64,000 bases of DNA from the NCBI RefSeq assembly GCF_006542425.1, contig NZ_VFID01000014.1:186001-250000 (forward strand), in the 5' to 3' direction. Below, piece by piece: positions 57,937 through 64,000 of this stretch. The position numbers and the translations under genes are program-made. Source of the DNA: Pseudoxanthomonas sp. z9 (lineage in GTDB: Bacteria; Pseudomonadota; Gammaproteobacteria; Xanthomonadales; Xanthomonadaceae). Under the pieces are notes generated by a model, which worked only from the letters and a program-made list of their open reading frames with translations, did not search any database and was not told where the DNA came from. Every line of letters begins with the position of its first letter. Position 1 is the stretch's first letter.

Positions 57937-57953
57937 TGGGGATTCGGGATTGG
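57937..57953 (+). repeat. GGGATTC/G repeat, copy B
   Basis: Two heptamers (GGGATTC, GGGATTG) in the lpxH-gltX gap. They face an inverted cluster 54 bases away at 58007, and the two could pair into a large stem upstream of gltX. Confidence 0.55.
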
Positions 57954-58006
57954 AGGGATAGCCACTCGCGGAGGGAAACCGAAGTTTTCATGCGGTCGAG
58001 CTTTTT

Positions 58007-58040
58007 CCGAATCCCCAATCCCGAATCCCCAATCCCCGCC
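58007..58040 (-). repeat. GGGATTC/G repeat, copy C (inverted)
   Basis: Four units read as GGGATTG/GGGATTC on the minus strand, ending about 40 bases before gltX. TAAAAT at 58048-58053 directly after the cluster may be the gltX -10 element. Confidence 0.6.
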
Positions 58041-58081
58041 TTCAAGGTAAAATCGCCCCATTCAGTTTTCCGAGTCCGTCC

Positions 58082-59488
58082 ATGAGCTGCCGTACCCGTT
58101 TCGCTCCCAGTCCCACCGGTTATCTGCATATCGGTGGTGCGCGCACCGCGCTGTATTGCTGGCTGGAGGCGCGGCACCGTGGCGGCGACTTCATCCTGCG
58201 TATCGAGGACACCGACCGCGAGCGCAGCACCCAGGCCGCCATCGATGCGATCCTGGAAGCGATGGACTGGCTGGGACTGGACTACGACGAAGGCCCGATC
58301 TACCAGACCCAGCGCATCGAACGGTACCGCCAGGTCGCCGAGCAGCTCGTCGCCGATGGCAAGGCGTACTACGCCTATGAGAGCAAGGAAGAACTCGACG
58401 CGATGCGCGAGGCGGCCATGGCCGCCCAGCAGAAGCCGCGCTACGACGGCCGCGCCCGCGATCTGAACCTGCCGTACCGCGAGGATCCCAACCGGGTGAT
58501 CCGGTTCAAGAATCCCACCGAAGGCAGCGTGGTGTTCGACGATCGCATCAAGGGCCGCATCGAGATCAGCAACAGCGAGCTTGATGACATGGTGATCTTC
58601 CGACCGGATGGTTTCCCCACCTACAACTTCGCGGTCGTGGTCGATGACTGGGACATGCGCATCACCGACGTGATCCGCGGCGACGACCACATCAACAACA
58701 CCCCGCGCCAGATCAACATCTATGAAGCGCTGGGCGTGCCGGTGCCGAAGTTCGCGCACATGCCGATGATCCTGGACGAGCAGGGCGCCAAGCTGTCCAA
58801 GCGTACCGGCGCGGCCGACGTGATGCAGTACAAGGACGCGGGTTACCTGCCGCACGCGCTGATCAACTATCTGGCGCGGCTGGGCTGGTCGCACGGCGAC
58901 CAGGAGATCTTCAGCCGGCAGGAACTGATCGACCTGTTCTCCGTGGAGGATGTCAATTCCAAGGCCGCGCGCCTGGACATGGCCAAGCTGGGCTGGGTCA
59001 ACCAGCACTATCTGAAGTCGGACGAGCCGGAGGCCATCGCGCCGCACCTGGAATACCAACTGCGCAAGCTGGGCCTGGATGTCGGGCAGGGTCCGCGTCC
59101 GGCCGAGGTGGTGGTGGCGATGCGCGATCGCGTGCAGACGCTGAAGGAAATGGCCGAGCGCGCCGCCGTCTGGTACCTGCCGCTGGAGAGCTACGACGAG
59201 GCCGCGGTGGCCAAGCACCTCACCGCCGCCGCGCATGCGCCGTTGGCCAAGGCGCGGGAACTGCTGGCCGCTGCGGCGGAATGGAGCGTGGAGTCGGTGT
59301 CCGCCGCCCTGCACGACACCGCCGCCGCGCTGGAAACCGGCATGGGCAAGGTTGCCCAGCCGATGCGGGTGGCGATCACCGGTACCCAGGTCAGCCCGGA
59401 CATTTCCCAGACGGTCTACCTGGCCGGCCGCGAGCAGGCCTTGAAACGCATCGATGCAGCGCTTATCAAGACAGGCGGAGCGGCCTGA
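58082..59488 (+). CDS. gltX: Glutamyl-tRNA synthetase
   Basis: A 468-residue class I aminoacyl-tRNA synthetase. The HIGH-type motif is in [16 protein letters not shown] (His16) and the KMSKS-type motif is KLSKR (237-241). Length and the C-terminal helical anticodon domain match bacterial GltX. The ATG at 58082 begins the conserved [10 protein letters not shown] region. Confidence 0.98.
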   Translation: MSCRTRFAPSPTGYLHIGGARTALYCWLEARHRGGDFILRIEDTDRERSTQAAIDAILEAMDWLGLDYDEGPIYQTQRIERYRQVAEQLVADGKAYYAYESKEELDAMREAAMAAQQKPRYDGRARDLNLPYREDPNRVIRFKNPTEGSVVFDDRIKGRIEISNSELDDMVIFRPDGFPTYNFAVVVDDWDMRITDVIRGDDHINNTPRQINIYEALGVPVPKFAHMPMILDEQGAKLSKRTGAADVMQYKDAGYLPHALINYLARLGWSHGDQEIFSRQELIDLFSVEDVNSKAARLDMAKLGWVNQHYLKSDEPEAIAPHLEYQLRKLGLDVGQGPRPAEVVVAMRDRVQTLKEMAERAAVWYLPLESYDEAAVAKHLTAAAHAPLAKARELLAAAAEWSVESVSAALHDTAAALETGMGKVAQPMRVAITGTQVSPDISQTVYLAGREQALKRIDAALIKTGGAA

Positions 59489-59501
59489 AACGAGGGACCC
59501 C

Positions 59502-60002
59502 ATGCCCAAGACGCATAGTTGTACGGATCCGAAGCACCATGTCAGCGACGCGCGCGGTTTCGTGCGCGCGGTCGAACACGCGTGCCAGGAGCGCGGCCTG
59601 CGGCTGACCCCGATCCGGGCGCGCGTGCTGGAACTGATCGCCGACGCCGGCAAGCCGGTGAAGGCCTACGAACTGCTGGACTGGGTGCGCGCCACCAAGG
59701 GCGTGGGCGCGGACGCCCCGCCGACCGTGTACCGCGCGTTGGATTTCCTGATGGCCAATGGTTTCGTGCACAAGCTGGAATCGGTCAACGCCTTCGTCGC
59801 CTGCCACCATCCCAACAGCGCCCAGCATTCGGTGCCGTTCCTGATCTGCGATCGCTGCCACAGCGCGGTCGAGCTGGAGGATCGTGAGGTGGTGGGTCAA
59901 CTGGAGCAACGCGCCAAGGCGCTGGGCTTCCAGCCCCAGGCGCAGACCCTGGAAGTGCACGGCCTGTGCGCCCGCTGCGCGGAAGCCGCCAGCGCGGATT
60001 GA
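59502..60002 (+). CDS. zur: Fur-family regulator, Zur-type
   Basis: A 166-residue Fur-family repressor. The winged helix (GLRLTPIRARVLELIADAG, then PTVYRALDFLMANGFVHKLES) is followed by a dimerisation domain. The structural-zinc cysteines are in FLICDRCHSAVEL and the C-terminal LCARCAEA. The short N-terminus, CHHPN segment and paired CxxC motifs favour zinc-sensing Zur over Fur. It lies 13 bases after gltX, with GAGGGA before the ATG. A His-rich TonB receptor 2 kb away would be a natural target. Confidence 0.88.
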   Translation: MPKTHSCTDPKHHVSDARGFVRAVEHACQERGLRLTPIRARVLELIADAGKPVKAYELLDWVRATKGVGADAPPTVYRALDFLMANGFVHKLESVNAFVACHHPNSAQHSVPFLICDRCHSAVELEDREVVGQLEQRAKALGFQPQAQTLEVHGLCARCAEAASAD

Positions 60003-60015
60003 TGCCGGATACTCT

Positions 60016-60131
60016 TGTAGGAGCGACGTAAGTCGCGACCGAAAATTGCGGCGACCGGGAACCTTGATGGTCGCGATGCCGAATCAACGCGATCTTTGGC
60101 CATGGCGGTCGCGGCTTACGCCGCTCCTACA
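60016..60131. repeat. Inverted pair of GTAG-headed repeats (REPIN-like)
   Basis: A 26-base unit starting TGTAGGAGCG at 60016 and its inverted counterpart ending at 60131 flank about 64 bases. Each unit has an inner hairpin on a GTAA loop. The arms are GCGAC/GTCGC in the left copy and GCGGC/GCCGC in the right, a compensatory change that keeps pairing. The pair fills the gap between the zur end and the convergent MFS gene. Confidence 0.8.
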
Positions 60132-60147
60132 GGAGCGTTGAACATGA

Positions 60148-61374
60148 TCAGGCCGTCGCCAGCTTGAGCCTCGGCGCGTTCTCCCGGATCGGCAGGTTGG
60201 CCGCGGCGGCCAGCAGGGCCAGCGCCATGTCGCCGTACCACATCAGCGAATAGTCGCCGAAGCGCTCCATCACCACGCCGCCCAGCCAGGCGCCGAAGAA
60301 CCCGCCCAACTGGTGCGACAGCAGGGTCAGGCCAAACAGCGTGCCCAGGTAGCGCGGGCCGAACAGCTTGCCGACCAGGCCGGCGGTCGGCGGCACGGTC
60401 GCCAGCCAGGTGAAGCCCAGCGCGGCGGCGAACACGTAGAAGGTGATCGGCGTGGGCGGCGACAGCAGGTAGAGCGCGATCATCACCGCGCGGCTGGCAT
60501 ACATCACCGCCAGGATCCACTTCATCCGGAAGCGCTGGCCCAGCGCCCCGGCGGCGAGGCTGCCGGCGACGTTGAACAGGCCAATCAGCGCGATCGAAGC
60601 GGCGGAAACACTGGCCGGCAAACCGCACAGCGCGATCTCGCCGGGCAGGTGAGTGACCAGGAAGGCGATGTGCACGCCGCAGGTGAAGAAGCCCAGATGC
60701 AGCATCCAGTAACTGCGATCACGCAGGGCGATGCCGACCTGTTCGCGCAGGGTGATTTCCGCGGGTGCGGATGCGCCGGCCGCGCCTGCCGCCGGTGCGG
60801 GCTCCGCCCGCCGGCGCAGCGGCCAGGCCAGCGGAATCGCCGCCAGCGAGGCCAGCGCCAGGCCGTACATCGCGGTGGCCCAGCCAGCGATGCTGATCAT
60901 CAACTGCACCAGCGGCGCAAACACGAACTGTCCCATCGAACCGCCGGCATTGATGAAGCCGGCGGCGAAGGAGCGCTGTTCCGGCGCCATTTGCTGGGCG
61001 GTGGCGCCGATCAGGATCGAGAAACTGCCTGCGCCGGCACCCGCCGCGGTGAGCAGGCCGAGGGTGAACATCAGGCCCCATTGCGATTTCATCCACGGCG
61101 TCATCGCCAGGCCGATCGCCAGCAACACCGCACCGAGGACCAGGACACCGGTCGAGCCGCGCTTGTCGGCGATCGCACCGAATACCGGTTGCACCGCGCC
61201 CCAGGTGAACTGGCCGACCGCCATCGCGAAGCTGATCGCGGCGATGCCGACACCGGTGCTCTCGTGGATCGGCGCGACGAACAGGCCGGTGGTCTGGCGC
61301 GCGCCCATCGTGATCATGAGCGTCGCTGCGGCAGCGAGCAGCAAGGCCCAGGGCATGCGGGAACTGGTGGTCAT
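60148..61374 (-). CDS. MFS transporter in an operon with a MarR regulator
   Basis: A 408-residue major facilitator with about 12 helices. It opens with PWALLLAAAATLMITMGARQTTGLFVAPIHEST, reminiscent of the oxalate/formate- or monocarboxylate-type MFS branch. A hydrophilic loop (RRRAEPAPAAGAAGASAPAE) separates the two halves. Its start overlaps the marR stop by 4 bases, so the two are coupled. The substrate is unknown. Confidence 0.92.
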   Translation of the reverse strand: MTTSSRMPWALLLAAAATLMITMGARQTTGLFVAPIHESTGVGIAAISFAMAVGQFTWGAVQPVFGAIADKRGSTGVLVLGAVLLAIGLAMTPWMKSQWGLMFTLGLLTAAGAGAGSFSILIGATAQQMAPEQRSFAAGFINAGGSMGQFVFAPLVQLMISIAGWATAMYGLALASLAAIPLAWPLRRRAEPAPAAGAAGASAPAEITLREQVGIALRDRSYWMLHLGFFTCGVHIAFLVTHLPGEIALCGLPASVSAASIALIGLFNVAGSLAAGALGQRFRMKWILAVMYASRAVMIALYLLSPPTPITFYVFAAALGFTWLATVPPTAGLVGKLFGPRYLGTLFGLTLLSHQLGGFFGAWLGGVVMERFGDYSLMWYGDMALALLAAAANLPIRENAPRLKLATA

Positions 61375-61808
61375 TGTGCGGCCTCGTGGGCATGCAGGCG
61401 TTCGGTCAGGGTGTCGAGATCGGCATGCAGGCGGGCGACCGCATCGGCGCTGAACGCCTCCTCGATGACTCCCTGCGCGCGCTGCCAGTGCGGACGTGCC
61501 GACGCCAGTCGCCGGCGGCCCGCATCGCTCAATTGCAGCAGGCGCTGGCGCGCATCCTCGCCACGTGTCTCGGCCAGCAGGCCGGCGACCAGCAGCGGCT
61601 TGAGGTTGCGGGTGAGGGTGGTGCGGTCCATGCCCAGCTCATCGGCCAGACTGCCGAGCGTGCGCGGTGATTCACCGGCGCGGCGCAGGATGCTGTACTG
61701 GTTGAGGCTCAGCTCGACCGCCGCCAGTTCGCGGTCGTAGATCTGGGTGACCCGGCGGGTCGCCCGGCGCAGGTGGAAACAAGTGCAGGGGCTGCGGAAA
61801 GAGGACAT
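61371..61808 (-). CDS. MarR-family transcriptional regulator
   Basis: A 145-residue winged-helix regulator. The recognition region is TLGSLADELGMDRTTLTRNLKPLLVAGL, followed by the wing ETRGEDARQRLLQLSDAGRR. The unusual N-terminus holds two closely spaced Cys (FRSPCTCFHLRRATR), a conceivable redox or ligand site. It probably represses its own operon through the palindrome upstream. Confidence 0.93.
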   Translation of the reverse strand: MSSFRSPCTCFHLRRATRRVTQIYDRELAAVELSLNQYSILRRAGESPRTLGSLADELGMDRTTLTRNLKPLLVAGLLAETRGEDARQRLLQLSDAGRRRLASARPHWQRAQGVIEEAFSADAVARLHADLDTLTERLHAHEAAQ

Positions 61809-61839
61809 GGACGCGGGCCCGGGACGGGAGCTGGATTAT

Positions 61840-61855
61840 ATGTGCATATGCACGT
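61840..61855. promoter_or_regulatory. Palindrome upstream of marR-MFS, candidate MarR operator
   Basis: The perfect 12-bp palindrome GTGCATATGCAC (61842-61853), with an outer A/T pair, lies about 33 bases before the marR start in an AT-rich patch. Size and position fit a MarR-dimer site overlapping the promoter. Confidence 0.65.
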
Positions 61856-61990
61856 AAATCAACAGCCCACGCACCTATGGAGCCGAACTGGCCCCGCTGT
61901 TCCGATCCGCTCGCGGGGGAAGCCAGCGAGCAAGGGAGTCGCCAAGCAAGCTCGGCGCTACATGAGTGCCCGATGCCGCCATGCCCCAAG

Positions 61991-62018
61991 CAAAACGGCC
62001 ACCCTTGCGGGTGGCCGT
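61991..62018 (-). terminator. Intrinsic terminator after the TonB-dependent receptor
   Basis: Ten-bp arms (ACGGCCACCC/GGGTGGCCGT on the minus strand) around a GCAA tetraloop run into TTT, 26 bases past the receptor stop codon. Confidence 0.85.
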
Positions 62019-62044
62019 GCTTCGCACAGGCGGAGAGAGGCCCG

Positions 62045-64000
62045 TCAGAAGTAGGCGCGGATGCCGAATGCCACGCCACGCCCCGGCAGCGGCGAGAAAT
62101 CGCGCAGCAGCGAGGTATGCGGGCGGGCTTCCTTGTCGGTCAGGTTGCTTCCGTCCAGGAACAGTTCCCAGCTCGTTTCCGGCCGGTCCCAGCGATACGC
62201 CAGGTGCGCGTCGACCAGGGTGTAGCCTGGGCTGGGCTCCTCGTTCTGCGCGACGTCGTCCTGCTTGGCGTAGCGAACCGCACCCACCGACGCGCGCCAG
62301 CCACCCAGCGACCAGTTCAGGTCGGCGCCGAGGCGGGCCGGCGCGATGCGGGGGAGATTGCCGCCCTGGGCGAGGTCGATCGTGTAGCGATGGAAGTGAT
62401 CGTCGTGCGGCACGGCGAGCTGCACGCGGCGCGTGCCGGTGCCGTCCAGTTCCGCGCGCACGCGGTCGCCGAACAGGCGCAGATCCCATGCACCTGCCGT
62501 GTCGGAATCGAGCAGCTTGATTCGCGCCTCGGCTTCCAGGCCCTTGAACTTGGCGTCCTGCTGCGTCCACAGGCGCACCGGCAGGCCTTCCTCGACGCCG
62601 GTGTCGGCGAGATAGATGAAGTCCTTGAAGTTGGTCTGGTAGACCGCCAGCTTGAAGTCCACGCGATCGGTATGCGCGTGCAGGCCGATTTCCGCGCGGC
62701 GGCCGCGTTCCTTGTCCAGGTTGGCGTCGCCGACTTCGATCGACTGGGTGGCGACGTGCGTGCCGCCGGCGAACAGTTCCTCGTTGGTGGGCGCGCGCTC
62801 GGAACTGTCCAGGCCGAAGCGCAGATCGAACATCGGGTTGATGCGCCAGATGGCCGCACCCGACAGGCTGGTCACGTTGAAGTCGCGGTCCGCATGGCCT
62901 TGCGGATCCAGCTTGACCTGCTCATGACGGCCACCGAGTTCGAGTTTCCAGGGGCCAAAGTCCCTTTCCTGCACCACGAACACGCCGAGGGTATCGGTGA
63001 GGGTGTCCGGGACGAACGCTTCCTCGCCGACCGCGCCGAAATCGCTGCGGCCGTACTGCAGCCCAAACGCGCCACGCCAGCCGTGGAACTCCTTCTGCAC
63101 GGCTTCCAGGCGCAGTTCGCGGCCGCGGTTGGTGAAACGGGTGGCCGGCATGCCGCCTTCCAGTTCGACGTGCTCGTAGTCGTTGTAGGCGCCGCGCAGG
63201 TTGATCGCCTGCAGGAAAGAGAACGGATCGTAGACACCGGCCTTCACGTCGATGCGGTTCTGCACCATGTCGATGCGGACCGGGCCTTCTTCCTCGTGAG
63301 CTTCCTCTTCCTCGCCTTCGTGCTCGTGGCCATGACCATGGCCGTCGTCATGCACGTGTGCGCCGGCGGGAATGCCGTAATTGTTCCGATAGGTGCTGGC
63401 GGCCAGGCCGAAGTACGCCTTTTCGCCCAGCCAGGTCGCGCCGACCGCGCCGGCGCGGGTGCGCACCGAACTGTTCGGCAGCGTGCCCTTGGGCTGATCT
63501 TCCTCGTGCGCATGATCCTCTTCGCCCTCGTCATGGTGTTCGAGCACCGCGTAACCGGGGATGTCGTAGTCGTCGGTATTGCGCACCAGTCCGTCCACAT
63601 GCAGCACCCAGTTGCCGTTGACGCCATCGAGCCGGAACATGCCGCTGCGCTCGTCGTTGACGGTGTTGCCGCGCACTTCCACCCGGCCGCTGAACGGATC
63701 TTCCGGCAGGGTGTCGGGCAGGCGGCCGTCGACCACGTTGACCGCGCCGCCGATCGCGCCGCTGCCGAACAGCAGGGTGGCAGGGCCCTTCAGCACTTCG
63801 ATCTGATCGGCCAGGAACGGCTCGATGCTGACCGCATGGTCGGCGCTGACGGTGGAAGCATCCATCGAGCCGATGCCGCCGGAAAGCACCTGCACGCGTG
63901 GGCCTTCCTGGCCGCGAATGATCGGGCGGCCGACGCCGGTGCCGAAGAACGTGGTCTGCACGCCCGGCAGCTTGGCGACGGTGTCGCCCAGGGTGGCGGC
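62045..64000 (-). CDS. TonB-dependent receptor with His-rich loops, candidate zinc receptor (N-terminus outside the window)
   Basis: The frame is open to the right edge, and 651 residues are visible. The plug domain begins at the edge (LGDTVAKLPGVQ, then RPIIRGQEGPRVQVLSGG and QIEVLKGPATLLFGSGAIGG). A 22-strand-type barrel ends in Phe (FGIRAYF). Two plug-proximal loops are packed with His, Asp and Glu (LEHHDEGEEDHAHEEDQ; HVHDDGHGHGHEHEGEEEE). Such loops occur in zinc receptors of the ZnuD type, and zur lies 2 kb away. Zinc as substrate is inferred. The signal peptide and any Zur box are outside the window. Confidence 0.9.
   Translation of the reverse strand, partial: AATLGDTVAKLPGVQTTFFGTGVGRPIIRGQEGPRVQVLSGGIGSMDASTVSADHAVSIEPFLADQIEVLKGPATLLFGSGAIGGAVNVVDGRLPDTLPEDPFSGRVEVRGNTVNDERSGMFRLDGVNGNWVLHVDGLVRNTDDYDIPGYAVLEHHDEGEEDHAHEEDQPKGTLPNSSVRTRAGAVGATWLGEKAYFGLAASTYRNNYGIPAGAHVHDDGHGHGHEHEGEEEEAHEEEGPVRIDMVQNRIDVKAGVYDPFSFLQAINLRGAYNDYEHVELEGGMPATRFTNRGRELRLEAVQKEFHGWRGAFGLQYGRSDFGAVGEEAFVPDTLTDTLGVFVVQERDFGPWKLELGGRHEQVKLDPQGHADRDFNVTSLSGAAIWRINPMFDLRFGLDSSERAPTNEELFAGGTHVATQSIEVGDANLDKERGRRAEIGLHAHTDRVDFKLAVYQTNFKDFIYLADTGVEEGLPVRLWTQQDAKFKGLEAEARIKLLDSDTAGAWDLRLFGDRVRAELDGTGTRRVQLAVPHDDHFHRYTIDLAQGGNLPRIAPARLGADLNWSLGGWRASVGAVRYAKQDDVAQNEEPSPGYTLVDAHLAYRWDRPETSWELFLDGSNLTDKEARPHTSLLRDFSPLPGRGVAFGIRAYF

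Overview
The window is GC-rich and almost fully coding. It looks like the chromosome of a gammaproteobacterium of the Xanthomonadaceae/Lysobacteraceae group. Evidence for this is the folC-dedD-cvpA-purF order, a 328-residue malate dehydrogenase, the AcnD/PrpF version of the methylcitrate cycle, an S46 dipeptidyl-peptidase, GTAG-headed palindromic repeats and GGGATTG/C intergenic repeats. I see no tRNA or rRNA gene, CRISPR array, insertion sequence or prophage. The placement is inferred from gene content and repeats, not from a database search.

Layout. 1-8.5 kb: a CHASE-PAS sensor cut by the left edge, a lipoprotein amidase, a DUF2127 membrane protein, typA, ppiB, a class I aminotransferase and mdh. 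8.6-9.9 kb: an orphan polytopic membrane protein, probably a GT-C type glycosyltransferase. 10.1-19.9 kb: a propionate (2-methylcitrate cycle) locus. prpE converges on a gene for a helix-turn-helix/citrate synthase fusion, which diverges from prpB-prpC-acnD-SRPBCC-prpF across an AT-rich palindromic stretch. 20-23.7 kb: a glutathione S-transferase, a SleB/CwlJ-like hydrolase and fadH. 23.9-28.8 kb: an overlapping three-gene SMC operon resembling MksF-MksE-MksB, with no JetD/MksG gene in the window. 28.8-33.8 kb: a four-gene operon (MFS, aldo/keto reductase, quinone reductase-like, LysE) divergent from a LysR regulator.

33.9-48 kb: a LigB-type dioxygenase, a separate prpD, an OmpA-family protein, a small periplasmic protein, an RsuA-family pseudouridine synthase, kbl, a porin joined to the sulfate uptake genes sbp-cysT-cysW-cysA, a TIGR02001-type outer membrane protein and tdh. 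48-57 kb: an S46 peptidase, a histidine phosphatase, a small membrane protein, folC-dedD-cvpA-purF and a DUF455 ferritin-like protein. 57-64 kb: lpxH, gltX, zur, a MarR-MFS operon and a TonB-dependent receptor with histidine-rich loops, cut by the right edge.

How the parts fit. PrpE, PrpC, AcnD/PrpF (or PrpD plus an aconitase) and PrpB form a complete route from propionate to pyruvate and succinate. Tdh and Kbl form the threonine-to-glycine route but lie about 6.7 kb apart, with the porin/sulfate operon between them. Zur and the His-rich receptor suggest zinc uptake. GTAG-headed palindromes sit exactly on gene ends and supply the stop codons of two genes. The points most worth follow-up are the HTH-citrate synthase fusion with its palindromic intergenic region, the SMC operon, and the GTAG repeats.
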